Below are positions 9,971 to 21,432 of a DNA stretch of 64,000 bases, in pieces; position 1 is the first letter of the stretch; every line of letters starts with the position of its first letter. Below the pieces are notes generated by a model, which saw only the letters and a list, made by a program, of their open reading frames with translations, did not search any database and was not told where the DNA came from. The position numbers and the translations under genes are program-made. Origin of the DNA: Trissonchulus latispiculum (taxonomy: Eukaryota; Nematoda; Enoplea; Enoplida; Ironidae); NCBI GenBank assembly GCA_030248195.1, contig JASAND010026699.1, positions 35,161-99,160 of the forward strand, read 5' to 3'.

Positions 9971-12099
9971 AGTCCTTTGGAACAAATAGAGATACAGAAA
10001 ACCAGAACCGAATAAAAAATGGTAATACCAAACTGTAAACAATAACCTGCAAACAAATTAATATAGATGTATTTTTGAAGTGTAGCTTCCAACAGTTAAA
10101 GTCTAAATAATTAAACTTAGATACAATGAGAAAACCAGAAGCATTATATTACAATGTAAAATACATACACACTAATAGATAATGAAGATTCTTGAACTGA
10201 TAGCAGTGACTTAACACTCTAACATTTCACTGTGAACTAAAGTCCACATAGAAAGTGCAAACAAGATGTAAGAATCACACTAACACAAATTAAAACATAA
10301 AAGGAAGGTGTCGACCTGTCAATCAAACATGATACTTCCAGACCAAATGAGGCTAAACCTGTTTTGGATATCTTAGCACATAAGGATAGGCTCATCTTTT
10401 CCTCCATTGTCTGTGTGCAAATTCTAATTAAACTATACAGTTTGCACAATTTGTAAGGCAGTATTACAGAGGCAGGAAAGCAATCAAAACCTAAAATAAT
10501 GTTGCCACCGTTACTGAAATTTGAAAATGCAAATTAATGGCCCGTTGGATTCTCCAAGTAAAATTACACATAAATTTCTAAGTCTGAAAGGAATAAGGAG
10601 GACAAGAGAAGCGGCTCATGTTGCAAAACTAAAATTAGAACCAACTCAACCGTATAATAATTGTTTGCAACTGTCTTTTACACTAGTTTTACCCTTTTTT
10701 TTCCACACGATGCCTCCTTGACATGTCAAAGAAATTTATAGCTTTTCCGCTCAACAAAACCATTCAGTAAACGCAGTAATTCAAACGAAGTTTTATTACG
10801 CCCTGTTAACGGTAGCTTGCTATTACAAAAGTAATGACACAATAGAGAATGGAAAACGCTGTTGACTCGTTCCCTAATTGAAATTTCAAAAGCTACACCG
10901 CATTAGATGTGATTGTCCGATAAGAGGTTGAGAAAAATTTTGTTATATTCACCATACACAATAGCCTAGTCCAACCAGTCGTAGTATTCCATCCTCAACG
11001 TCGGAATCGTACCAAGCTGTCCCTGTGAAAAACAGTAATGATCATAGAGAGAGAGGGAGTGTAGCCAAGGAAAAACTTTGGAAAACGCAGGAAAAGCTCC
11101 CCCATTTTCTAATTTTTCTTTCCGATCTCTCCACCACAAACTTCAATTGAACGTTGCACTAGTTATGTAACTTCTAATAAGCAGTGCTAACTATTATTTC
11201 GGACTGTGTTCTGTATGTGCACCCTTCAGCCAGCCATGCGGATCTAAAACAAAAAAAAAGAGGCCTGTGGGCCTCCCACCGCTTGCCCCGCCCCCCGCGT
11301 CCCCGTGGCTGTTTCGGGAAATTTACTAACTGTAGAATTCTACACACGACGCAAGGGAAAACATACGCTATTTTTACTATGTAGTTATAGGCCTGCTTTT
11401 TACACGCCGGGACGAAAGGTTTCTCGAGACGGATCAGACAGACCGACAAAAAATTTTCGCGGCCGGGCCGCGCTGTGAAAATTCAAGCCATCCAGGCCTC
11501 TGGTACCTATCTACGTAGCGGTATAACTTTTCTTTTGTGGTTATATGTGCTAGCTAGCTAAGTACAAATTCAAATTGTACTCCTTCACACTATTATATGG
11601 TCCCTACACTAGACAAAGTGCATATTTCATACAACAGCAGATGCACTCTGTTACCAAGGCTACGCAAATTAGCATACGCTCAAAAGTCAGTGACAGACAC
11701 TGCAGCTATCTTATACACCTATTATTCCTGTATAGGTGTATTTACATACACGTTTAATACTGGGAACTGCTGCATATCTGTAATCATACTCTCAAGAAAG
11801 TAGCTCCAGTTATCTTAATTTGCATAGTTCAAACAGCACACAAGACAAAAACGACCGCTTATATCACTTCTATGCCCTATTTCGCGTGAATTTATTTAGA
11901 ACTCTTTTTAGCACAACCCGTTTACTGAAGACAGTCTTCTTTACTTCTTCTGCATACGGATACATTACACAACGTAGATTGCAAGAAATAAACAAAAAAA
12001 TGAAAGTATCAGTAGGAAAAACAAGTAACATTTATATTTCATTAAAAGTACAAGTGGAGAAAAAACAAGTAACATATCTATGTCATGGATTTCGGGGGC
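9971..12099. other. intergenic, mostly no recognisable gene
   Basis: The sequence is AT-rich with short chance frames. A GC-richer patch at about 11,240-11,500 contains near-palindromic GGCCTGTGGGCC and CGGCCGGGCCG and may be a decayed transposon, but no ends were found. One possible terminal exon on the minus strand is listed separately at 10,949-11,022. Confidence 0.4.
10949..11022 (-). CDS. possible short terminal exon of an unknown gene
   Basis: On the minus strand a good acceptor (TTTTTCACAG ending at 11,023) is followed by a short frame reading TAWYDSDVEDGILRLVGLG and then a TGA at 10,949-10,951. The peptide looks protein-like and is entered in phase 1. No upstream exon could be linked to it, so it may be a fragment or chance. 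Confidence 0.25.
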
Positions 12100-13416
12100 C
12101 TAGTCAGACTGATTCCCAGTCCTGGACGACGATCTTGTTACGCGTGGTCTAGAACCTGCGACCGGTGTTCGTTTAGTCTTTTTACGCGGTATCGGCTCGC
12201 CCCAAGTATGCGGTTTTTGCCCAGTTGCTAAAATTGTCGGATGTGCGCACCTTTTGTCCACCCTATCATCCCTATAACGTACAGATAGCGGAGACGACGC
12301 CACAGTTGACACATGTCCAGCTCCTTGTCCACTGCCTGTGCCGTTTCCTCCAGATGCTTCAGAGGAGGCGGCGTTTTGTCTCTCACCAACACGAGGAGGG
12401 GTTAGCTGCAGCCAACCGGGGGCAGAGGGCTCGTCGTAGACCTCATACCTGCAGTTGTTTGGTGACCCAGCTGCGTTCTCGGAGGAGCGCTCTCCACGTG
12501 CAGTTTCTCTGGCAGTGTTAGCGCCGCCAACGCCAGTTTCAGTAACCGTACCCTCTACAGGATTTTGTATCGGTTCGTTGAGCGATGTGCTATCAGTGTC
12601 CACGCTACCGTTCTCATTCTCCCTTTCATCAACGACGCGAGGAGGGGTCACCTCCAACCAAGCGGGAACATGAGGGTCGTCGTAAATACTGTACCCACAG
12701 GTGACTGGCGAAGAAGGAACGTAGTCTGACGCAGCACGATTCGGGGCAGTGGGCGGTTGATTGGTTTTGTCCTTTCGTCTAGTATCACAGGACGCAGTTT
12801 CGAAGGGGCTTTCTGCGCTAACATTGGATGCTGTTTCGACTCCTGCACTACTGGCGCTAGTATCTTCAGCTGCGACGCGAGGAACAAAGTCAGTGGAAGA
12901 CGGAGGCACTTGGGGCGAAGTTTCCTCATCACAACTACTGTCCTCACACGTGTCTGTCATCGCTGTTCCCTCCTGGCAGGGGGCGGCGGCCCCGGGCGGA
13001 TTCTGCTCCTGCGGAATGTATGGCATGAGATTTATGTCTTCCCTGCCACCCAAGCTGTCTGGACTGCGCAAAATCGATTCTGAGCTCGATACATCAGACG
13101 CCTGAGATTGTGGCCGTTGGAGCAGTTGCCACTGTACGATTTCGTACTCGCTTTCCGCCACGGGGGAGGCTGATCTAACGCGAATGTCAGAGATTCTGAG
13201 TACAGCTATCATGTATGGGGATCCCATTTGAGACACTGTGATGCTTGGAACGTGTACTTCAGTGCCCCAGAGGGGATTCTGAGGCCTCTCGTCACCCTGC
13301 TGATATGGCAACGAACTTGGGAGGGAGCGAAATTTTCTGTACGATTCAGGAGACATCGGGAGCAGACGTAGGAGTTCCGTATCGACATCTTCTAATGGTT
13401 TCTTCCAAAAAACCAT
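12100..13416 (-). CDS. 438-aa disordered protein with internal YD-P-WL-TPPRV repeats
   Basis: This is a single uninterrupted exon from an ATG in good start context (AAAATGG) to TAG at 12,100. Residues 1-120 are moderately hydrophobic and may form a small folded domain (including SITVSQMGSPYMIAVLRISD). The rest is Ser/Thr/Pro/Glu-rich and probably disordered. Two related segments occur: CGYSIYDDPHVPAWLEVTPP and CRYEVYDEPSAPGWLQLTPP, each preceded by SP and followed by a Glu/Asn-rich stretch; a third, eroded copy begins SPLSVRY. The C-terminus is basic (PRKKTKR), a possible nuclear localisation signal. GC content is visibly higher than in the flanks. It sits on the same strand as, and just after, the helicase gene, so it may be part of the same mobile element. 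The function is unknown; the paired motif looks like a short binding motif. Confidence 0.7.
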   Translation of the reverse strand: MVFWKKPLEDVDTELLRLLPMSPESYRKFRSLPSSLPYQQGDERPQNPLWGTEVHVPSITVSQMGSPYMIAVLRISDIRVRSASPVAESEYEIVQWQLLQRPQSQASDVSSSESILRSPDSLGGREDINLMPYIPQEQNPPGAAAPCQEGTAMTDTCEDSSCDEETSPQVPPSSTDFVPRVAAEDTSASSAGVETASNVSAESPFETASCDTRRKDKTNQPPTAPNRAASDYVPSSPVTCGYSIYDDPHVPAWLEVTPPRVVDERENENGSVDTDSTSLNEPIQNPVEGTVTETGVGGANTARETARGERSSENAAGSPNNCRYEVYDEPSAPGWLQLTPPRVGERQNAASSEASGGNGTGSGQGAGHVSTVASSPLSVRYRDDRVDKRCAHPTILATGQKPHTWGEPIPRKKTKRTPVAGSRPRVTRSSSRTGNQSD

Positions 13417-13559
13417 TTTCTGCCGGTGGTTCCGGAATGGGACCAGGAAAGGACAAATTTTCAGTATATCATCAAGCTATAATAAAAAATATCAACATTT
13501 TTGTAACGATTTTGTCCATTATGAAAGAACGTTGTTACAAATTCTTCACATATAGCCAC

Positions 13560-13985
13560 ACTTGCGGAAAAGTACCTAGAAAAGCGCATGGCTACGTGTA
13601 CGATGAGTGGCAGTTTCTGCGCAATGCTGATTTGAATACAGTTGATGCAAGTCTATATTTTGAAGCATACGCGGAGTACTGTTCCAATGACGGGGGGGGC
13701 GGCGGGGTGTGGCTCGTCGGACGGATATCCGCCATCACTGCACTATTGTGCCTTCATAGTCTCCGTGTAAACTGAGTGTAGTCTGTCAAAACGGAAGAGG
13801 TATTGTCAGGGAGACTCGAATTTCCCCAGACCTCAGAGAAGCATTTAGAAAGTGTCACGGCTATGTGTAGGGTTAGTGAAACTTTTTGCGCAATCCTGAA
13901 TTGAATAAAGTTTACCCGCATGTGTGTCGCGCAATCCTGAATTGAATGAAGTCTACCCGCATGTGTGTTTCGAAGCAACTACAGT
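13560..13985. repeat. duplicated segment with a 41-bp tandem repeat
   Basis: The plus-strand stretch at about 13,575-13,690 (GCGCATGGCTACGTGT ... TTTGAAGCATAC) is related to 13,850-13,980 (GTCACGGCTATGTGT ... TTTCGAAGCAACT). In the second copy the block starting GCGCAATCCTGAATTGAAT is repeated in tandem at 13,888 and 13,929 (period 41). A plus-strand frame crosses the first copy, but the second copy has stops, so coding is doubtful. Confidence 0.6.
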
Positions 13986-13994
13986 ATAGTGTGT

Positions 13995-16807
13995 TCAAAG
14001 TGCTACCTTGTCCTTCAATCTCGCCCTTGCTCCAGAGTGGAACGCCATGCGTACAGTGTTAGCGACAAGGTAAGGGCCCGGCGTAGTGGCGGCCTTGAGA
14101 TGAGCCTGTTGTACAATGGAACATGCCATCGTGTCATCGTCGCCGCCGAGCGGTTCAGGAGGCGGATTTGCAGCAATGGAAATCTAGAAACATAACAAGC
14201 ACGATCAAACGCAGATTGGCACCCCTTTTTTTTCTGCGCTTCAGCTGTCCGCAAACTAAATATAATAAGGATAATGTTTTACTTGGACGACACAAAAAGA
14301 AAGTATTTATCAACTGTAAAAACAAAAAACTGGATAAAAAGTTTACGGAAAGAACTACGATCGTGTTCTCAGTTAGCACATAAAAAATAAGCATTCATTG
14401 GAAAAGAAAACGAAAACCAGGATAGGCACTTACTCCACGTATGGCCTTCTTTGACTCATCTGACTGCATTACCACTCCAAATCCTTGGTCAAGGTCACTT
14501 TTCGACAATCGGAACGTTAACGGACCAGCAGCGTCACCACGATGCATATAGTGAATCATATACTTCAAATTGTGGAACCCCACTGCAGCTCGTAGAGCCA
14601 AAACCATCAACTTGGGATTTGTCGAAAAGAGTACCCCTCTCTCGAGATCGTGATTCATTGCAGGAACATTCCTGTCCCAAAATTCACGCAAGAGCGTCTC
14701 GGCCTCTTCTGTTAGAGTATAAGTCAGCGCTCCTCGTCTAAAAAAAGGCAGCATAAAGATATAAATTACGTTTGCTTGTGTTCACATCTTTCGGGGTAGA
14801 TTTTTAAGGTAAAAATTTTGGCTGAACGATTTGTGTAATGCAGGTTTTGGCAGTCTGAAATATTTAATGCATAGGCGGAGAATAATAATTCGTGGTACAC
14901 ATTTGTTCAATGTTTTACAGTCTCTGATCATTGAAGTATCCTACGGGCGAGCGGAAAGGTGCAAAATTTGAAATTTAAGACAATTTCTATTTCATTTAAA
15001 CTCTTTGTCGTTACCTGTTTGAACAAGTGGTCCAAGCTTTGCTGAAAGCTTGTGCTAATGTCCGTTTGGAGAAGTGTTTGTTGAGAGCACGCCCAGCCTC
15101 CTTAGATTGTTCGCTAGTGTAGAAACGCACAGTAGAAGGGAAGATGATTACTCTATAATACAAGAGAGTAGAAAAAAGATCAAAGGCTTTAATGAAACTA
15201 CCTGCTAAGATGTTTCCGGAACGATATGTCAGAACCACCAACACCTTTCACAGTGCTTTAAACTATAATATAATGTTACGCAGTACTAACTCTAAAGCAT
15301 TCTAAGAGAACACCCCTAGCATTACGCCGTTACTTATGCGTGGTATTTCTCTGTTGTTTTCAGAAGAAGCTTAACATCATGCAGTTTACGAAAAAAAATA
15401 AACGCCTTGTGTAGTACTAAGCTGCTTATGCAGTACTAACCTGTCCCACAAACCATCACTATTGATTGCTATCTGATAAAACTTCAGCATAGTCCTGTGT
15501 CCCATGCCAGCCAAAACGTGGATTGGAGCCTCCACTGGCGTTTGAAATTCACTGTTCTTGTACGCAATGCTGCTACAGAATTGAGACCAACGGCAGTTGA
15601 ACCATGCCAAAGTGTCACTGGTGGAACCTAGACCACTTTTTCCGAGGCTGTTAATTGTCGTTTGGAATTCATCACTGGTGATAACTATTGTTGGATCATG
15701 GCCGAGGTCGATCAACTAAAAAAATACTGTGCTATACTCAGTTAAACTATTCCATTTATTCCTACACTATGAATTTTCGGTATCAACAGTCGCGAACTAT
15801 TGAGAGCGGAGATAAAGAAACGCTGCAGCATGGTGCTAACCATTTGGACATTGAAGTCAGCAAAGGCAAAGGCGTATCCTGCTAGCGCACAATTTCCCCC
15901 CCTTGTTTTGGTTAGCCGATATTCATTTGAAACCACATTAAGCGGGAAAGAGATAGGTTAATCTCACCAAATCAGATTGAAAAATTTTGGCTCAAATAAT
16001 CTGAATCGTTTTTCCGAATTTTTTGACGGAAAAATGGTTAAGCATCAGAAAATTGTTCACTGTAAAAAATGATCTATTATAAAAATAATACAACAGTAGA
16101 ATAAACGAATAGCGAACAGGGTATTAGTTATGTTATTTTTCTCTCGTCACACTTACTTCTCTTTGGTGTTTGTCGAACCCTTGAACTGAGCCTACACCAA
16201 AACACTTCAAATTGTAAAGAGTTTCTCCGATAGCATCTGTTATAATGTCCTTGAAGAACAAGGTCATAGCAGGTGTTTTGCCAGTGCCAGGTCTCCCAGT
16301 GATGAAAATCATTGTTGCTATACTCTCTGTTGCCAAATCCTCTGTGCCGAACATTTTCCGTTCAATTTTTGCTTCTAAAAGATTAAAAATTTTAAAAATT
16401 TAAAACGTAGGGTAGCAAAAATAATTTTTTATGTGGACCCAATAAAACCTTTAGTAAAAACTTAGACAACTTTTGTCTTCTCATCTGATATCTGTATAAA
16501 AACCGTTCCAGAAATATATGACAAAATGACAAAGACCTAGTGCAAAAGTTTAACATTTTCTTGGTATCATAAAGTAATTACCTTGAGCGGCAAAAATACC
16601 AAGTTGCAGCAGAACTCCCAATATGTGGGAGGATGATAAACCATAGCATACAGCAGAGGACGCTATGAATGAAGTAAGCACTTCATCTTTTAGAATATGT
16701 TGCAAGTTGTAAGGTATCTTTCTCAATTGTGAACATATCTGCTCTACCTCTTCTACATCTAGACTATCAATACTGACTGGCGCAGGCACTCTACGCGCAG
16801 GCTCCAT
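13995..16807 (-). CDS. DUF3987/D5-like P-loop helicase of a mobile element (six exons)
   Basis: Exons reading leftward are 16,582-16,807 (ATG), 16,157-16,374, 15,441-15,715, 15,015-15,152, 14,434-14,737 and 13,995-14,183 (TGA). Donor and acceptor phases agree at every junction (1, 0, 2, 2, 0), giving about 449 residues. Exon 2 carries a Walker A loop, GRPGTGKTPA (around residues 102-111), in the GKTPA/GKSPA form typical of DUF3987 proteins. Exon 3 has a hydrophobic strand ending TSDE (residues 161-164), a Walker-B-like acidic pair, and later SDGLWDR, like the arginine-finger region of that family. Proteins of this group are thought to unwind DNA in replication, often beside a primase, and a UL52-type primase lies on the same strand at 25.5-26.7 kb. 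A further open block at about 15,744-15,936 was left out because phases already agree without it. Confidence 0.6.
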
Positions 16808-17128
16808 CCCGCGCTCCTTAAAAGGAAAAAGAATCGTGAAACAATGAAGACCAGCACAGTTTGTCCACGTCTGCTACATAACAAAGTTTAAGTAGCGAAG
16901 GCGTCATTGGAAATGGGAAAAGGTGTTTGACGATGCGAAAAGGTGATAACAAGATTTTTTTACGTACCCCGAGCATGTCTTACCAATATATATGTATATT
17001 GTTGCCATATTTCCGGACCGCGTTCTTTCTGAATCAGAGTTTTAATTTAGGACTTTAAAAATTGTCAATGAATTTCTGATAGCGTACTATTTGCATTTTC
17101 TAAGTTGTAACACATCCAACCTCAACTT

Positions 17129-17420
17129 TCAGGTAAACTTTAAAAATGCAAGCCCTGCTCCTAATAATATGCCCGCAAAAATGCCAGCTTCCACCAGTAC
17201 GCTACGATGGTATAAATGAAGCAAACACTTCATAATTTGGGAACATGTTACAAGTTGTAACGTATTTTTGTTAATTTCTGAACATATCTGTTGTGTCTCT
17301 TCTGTATCTAGACTATCAATACTCACTGGAGCAGACTCTCTATGCGAAGGCTGGATGGCTCGTTGCTTTAAAAACTACCGTGAAACAATCAAGACGGCTG
17401 CTGTGTTGCACATTTGCTAC
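17129..17420 (-). pseudogene. broken tandem duplicate of the helicase promoter and first exon
   Basis: The minus-strand sequence repeats the first helicase exon (shared SIDSLD, QICS) and its upstream flank. The element GCTACATAACAAAGTTTAAGTAGCGAA occurs at 16,874 and again at 17,416 (period about 542). After the first 20 or so codons the frame no longer matches the intact exon, and the Met-rich start is altered. It is a partial tandem duplication whose second copy has decayed. Confidence 0.7.
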
Positions 17421-18395
17421 ATAACAAAGTTTAAGTAGCGAAAGCGCCACGAAAAATGACACAGCTACGCCGCTCCTATTTTACTTTTTTACTTCTGTTA
17501 AGCTAGCACTCCTTTCTCACACGATCCTTTTTTTCAGGTGGAAAGGATGTTTGAAAACACCACAAGCGTATGACCTCTCACCACGTTTATATTTCTGAGA
17601 TGCAAAAGCACACGTGGTGATATTATTTTACCACGTAAAGGTACCAATAGTGTTTTACAACAGCCAGGAAGCCGGCGACCGGAGGCGGCCCGCCGACGTT
17701 TTTGAGTCTGCGGCAGTGCCCCGTCTGAAATGCCTGGCTGTCTGGCCAGCGGAACGTTGAATGAGAACTTTTTTTTTCAAATATATAAAGTTAAAACGAA
17801 TTTGATTGCCCTTTTAATGGATAATAAAAATACTTTGCCACTGTTCAGGCCAGATTGCCTTCAAACCGTGAAGAATATACCTCGCTACTCCGCGGGCAGG
17901 CCCCCCGCCCCCCTCGCCCGTCATCGACCGGCAGCCACTCGGTTTCTTTTTTTGGCGGCGGGCGGGCGTGCAGTTGAACGCGGTCCTTTTAAAGCACTGC
18001 ATCTGTAGTGGTTGGTCACACGTCGAATTTGAAAGTCGACGCCGATATGCAATTGTTGATCACACTGTATGAAAATGTGAAAATTAAACTTGTTTCAAAC
18101 AACACAAATTTTACGTTGCTGTAAAGCTATTCAGCCACTCCAAATGGACTGAAAATTATGGGACGTGCGATGCGAATATATAAGTGCAACTAGTAGAAAA
18201 ATCAGCCGACCACTCCTAAGCTAGTTTTTGCATACATTGGACAAACCGTAAGAATGGTACTTCGTACACTTTATAGCGAGAACTGTCTGCTCACTCTAGC
18301 AGTCTTTGTTGGCTAACCGTTCATTTTTTACGTGTAGAGTTTGTTTGGGACAGCATAAGCGTAAACCGTTTGATGAATTTGCTCACTATAAGAAA
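17421..18395. other. no gene; GC-rich patch and short inverted motifs
   Basis: The stretch includes the motif ACCACGT/ACGTGGT in several orientations (17,580-17,640), and GC-rich blocks at 17,670-17,720 and 17,890-17,970 that resemble transposon ends or decayed repeats. No coding region can be supported. Confidence 0.4.
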
Positions 18396-18959
18396 TAGAA
18401 CGTGCCATGCCAAATTTTTTTATCAGGTAAGTTGAAAGAAGTTTCCTTCTAAAAAAAAACAATCACAAATGCAAGGTTTTTGCCGCTGGTGCTAGTTTGA
18501 CGACAACTCATGCAAAAAAGAGGGCACTCTGGAGGCTAGATGCGATGTAGGCATATAATCTAGTCCCGTTGGTGACTACTATAACGTTAAGCGAATAAAA
18601 CAGTTTTTTGTGACATCTTGTCCAACTTGTCAGATCGGCTAAAACGGACGGAACAAGTATACGGCTGCCCTATTCCTACCAAGCTGCAGACATAGAAATA
18701 TGAGAAATTTCGCAAATAATTCCGCAAAAGTACCAGTCCCCTCTCTCTTGTGCTGCGGATTCCACTTCACAAAAGACGGATTCGGTTGGTCTGACAATTA
18801 AACACCTTAGGATGCTAATATAACTGTGCAATTATTGGAAACATTCAGTAAGTCAATCAAATGTATTTATTTAAAAAGAAAATAACAAAACACCAAAAAA
18901 CAGTTTTTACTATAAATTCATACTAATATTTCTAGTACAAACAAACGGCGGAGTACGTC

Positions 18960-20340
18960 TGAAGCAATACTAACATACAGACTTCGTATACAGTACCATG
19001 GACATATATATATATATATATATGTTCTAATTAGAAACGGTACTAGTACTAGGTAGCGGGCGAAGGTATCTTCAGCCAAGCCTTTTTCTCCCCCCCCCCC
19101 TCGTTCCCCTTTCCATCCCGTGTTTTTCTTTTTTTTCCTTCCGTTTTTTTCGAATAACTTTTATATTTGAGAAAACACTATTTCGAGCGATTTCTTTTAA
19201 CTGAACTACACCAAATCACTGTTAACTTTTTCGTTCTACTCCGCGCCGCCCCCTCCTTTTTTGTCTTTTCTTTGCCGAGTCCCTGGACTGACGAAAAACT
19301 AACAAACACTTTACATTAAAAACAGACAGACATGCCACTTAAACACTCACATTATTCAGACAAAGTGACAATACTAGTAGAACGCAAGACTTCGATATTC
19401 TGTTCCTGCAGCTAACGACCAACATATCGTAAATATATATTCTAACCCCTAAGGAAACTAGCAGTAGGAAGGCGACGGGCGTATCTCTCCTGACAAATTG
19501 AGGGCAAAGTGCATAGACACTGCGTAATAGCTAACTTTTTTGTTCTCCTATTCCCTCGCCCACCTTTTCTCAGCTCCCCCCTCCACCTGGAGTGATGGAA
19601 AACTAACACAAACTCCAGATTTAAAACACAGAGAGACGGCAGACAAAAATTATACTCTTCAGACAACCTGTCAACACTGCTGAGATACAGAAGTTGTATA
19701 TTCTCCTTCTTGAGGTAACAACAAAAAACTATGGTATATATATGTTCTAAGCAGTAACAGAACTTGCACTATAAAGGGGACGGTAATATCACCCGTAACA
19801 AACTAAATAGGGGAAGTAGGTAGAGACTGTGTAAACAGTTCTGGAATAGAGGGGTTCGATATTCTGCCACCAATACATGAGTCTCCATCTGATTTTTCTT
19901 TCGACTTTTCCTCAAACAACTTTTATATTTAAAAAATCTTATTCCAACTCATTTCTTCAAACTGAAGTACACCAAAGGATACCCAACTTTTTCGTTCTCC
20001 TATTCCCTCACCCAGTTTTTCTCGGCTCGCCCCCCCACCTGGAGTAATGGAAAATTAATACAAACTTCACATTTAAAACAAACAGACACCGCAGACAAAA
20101 GATTATACTATTCAGAGAAGCTGCTAAGACTGTTGACATACAGGAGTTCTATATTGTCGTTCTCTAGGTAAGGACAAAGGTATCGCATGTAAATGTGTTC
20201 TAAGCAGTATATAACTGAAGTTGCATTATAAGTGGGGGGGTGTGTGTTTTTACAATTGCTTTTTCGAATCTTTTCCTCCCCTGTCCTCTTTTTTTCCTCT
20301 CTTGGTCACACCCCCCGCGTTCATCGAAGACTAAAACAAA
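18960..20340. repeat. degenerate tandem array derived from the 3' end of the transposase/OTU gene
   Basis: Blocks recur with irregular spacing. TTCGATATTCTG occurs at about 19,388, 19,858 and 20,432; the last lies inside the 3' part of the OTU-like gene, and GTTCTGGAATA-AG accompanies two of them. A second block, TTCTCCTATTCCCTC followed by a C-rich run and CACCTGGAGT-ATGGAAAA, occurs near 19,543 and 20,000 with weaker relatives near 19,233 and 20,285. A (TA)n run lies at 19,004-19,023. The array is mirrored in the right arm (62,050-63,420). Confidence 0.7.
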
Positions 20341-20394
20341 CGTTATATTTAAGACAGCTTAACATGGCAAAAAGTAAAAAAAAGGCCAGACTGT

Positions 20395-21432
20395 TTAAAC
20401 AAACTGGCAACAGTTCTGGAATACAGGGCTTCGATATTCTGCTCCTCCAGCTAAGCAACAAGTATTTACCAAGTTCCTGATTGTGATTCTCACGTCCGCG
20501 TCTTCGCGAAAACGAGCGACAACTCCTCCGCAAGCCAGTAGTAGGCGTTGAGAGTTGTAGGAAGCAGCAACAGCGCGCAAATCAAGTGTTCGGAGCGTCC
20601 CTTGACGGGTGCGTAAAACAAGTAGCAGTAGCATGTATTCGAGGAAGCTCCATTTGCTGTAGTTCAGAGGCATGATGCCGATCGTTCCAAAAATAGACAA
20701 ACGCGTTCCCAATCGAGTAGACGCCAGATTGGCATCTCGCATTGCGGTCAAAACAGGTTTCGGTCTGCTTGTGGCGCGCCGCCCTTCGGGATTTTGACAT
20801 CCCCAACAAGAACACCTAACACAGCCAACTCCAGCTTTAAGACAAGGGCATTTCGTAGAGTAGGCTGCGGAAAAACCACTTTTCCTGGAACAATTGGCAC
20901 CGTATCGTCTGCAATGGCAAGGGTTCCCGGGAGGGGCAGGCGGACGGTTAAGCGGGATTGTTTTTACCAGCTTAGAATACAGAACTGTATGAATCCTGCT
21001 AGGGAGTGACATCCACATCCAGAGGAAGATGTTTTGGCTGTGTTTCCATGCTACGACGAAACAACCTCCGTCGCGGCATAGGTACCCCAGAGATGCTGGT
21101 GGGAGAACCAGGTTAGGGATAAGGGGGATGTCAGACACAACAATCACCTGAATCTCGAAGAAATCAGCTAGTATTTGGGCACCTCCATAATGGTTTGGCC
21201 ACTCTAGTATGTTCTTGTCGGAAAAGCTGGATATCTGAGTTTCAGACCAATTGTAGCCCAAGTACCTGTTCCAGTTTTCGTTATCCCAAAGAAAAGCACG
21301 CACCTGGTTCGTCAACTGGTCGGGGGTGAATTGAGGCTGTCTGCGCCCCCGGAATCGTGACATATTATGGATTTTGGCCGCGAAATCATTGGCGGTAACA
21401 GCAGTACAAAAGCCTGTAAACAGGGCCCCCAT
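20395..21432 (-). CDS. OTU-like domain plus Cys-rich CXC tail, downstream part of the transposase polyprotein
   Basis: The frame of about 345 codons is open from 21,432 to the stop at 20,395. Its first third has an OTU-like pattern: an FLWDNENWNRYLG segment, then WPNHYGGAQILADFFEIQVI, which matches the W/Y-G-G-x-x-L helix and strand of OTU cysteine proteases. A clear Asp-x-x-Cys active site was not found, so activity is doubtful. The middle third is Cys-rich (CHCRRYGANC ... CPCLKAGVGCVRCSCWGC), like CXC/tesmin-type zinc modules found at the ends of some animal transposases. The 5' part overlaps the end of the transposase frame (21,312-21,432) in another frame, at a G run. It is probably the C-terminal part of the same protein, separated by a one-base indel. 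Confidence 0.6.
   Translation of the reverse strand: MGALFTGFCTAVTANDFAAKIHNMSRFRGRRQPQFTPDQLTNQVRAFLWDNENWNRYLGYNWSETQISSFSDKNILEWPNHYGGAQILADFFEIQVIVVSDIPLIPNLVLPPASLGYLCRDGGCFVVAWKHSQNIFLWMWMSLPSRIHTVLYSKLVKTIPLNRPPAPPGNPCHCRRYGANCSRKSGFSAAYSTKCPCLKAGVGCVRCSCWGCQNPEGRRATSRPKPVLTAMRDANLASTRLGTRLSIFGTIGIMPLNYSKWSFLEYMLLLLVLRTRQGTLRTLDLRAVAASYNSQRLLLACGGVVARFREDADVRITIRNLVNTCCLAGGAEYRSPVFQNCCQFV

Noticed and set aside
12225..13105. Several 70-110-codon plus-strand frames
   Set aside because: They are antisense shadows of the 438-codon minus-strand gene, which has the better length, composition and start.
13245..13775. 176-codon plus-strand frame
   Set aside because: Its first part is antisense to the 438-aa gene, and the duplicated copy of its second part (13,850-13,985) has stops, so coding is unlikely.
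15742..15936. Extra exon in the helicase gene (TRGGNCALAGYAF segment)
   Set aside because: Exons 16,157-16,374 and 15,441-15,715 join in phase without it, and it lacks a clean donor. It could be a decayed or alternative exon.
17730..18008. 92-codon plus-strand frame
   Set aside because: It has mixed AT-rich and GC-rich composition with no family features or splice context; it is likely decayed repeat DNA.
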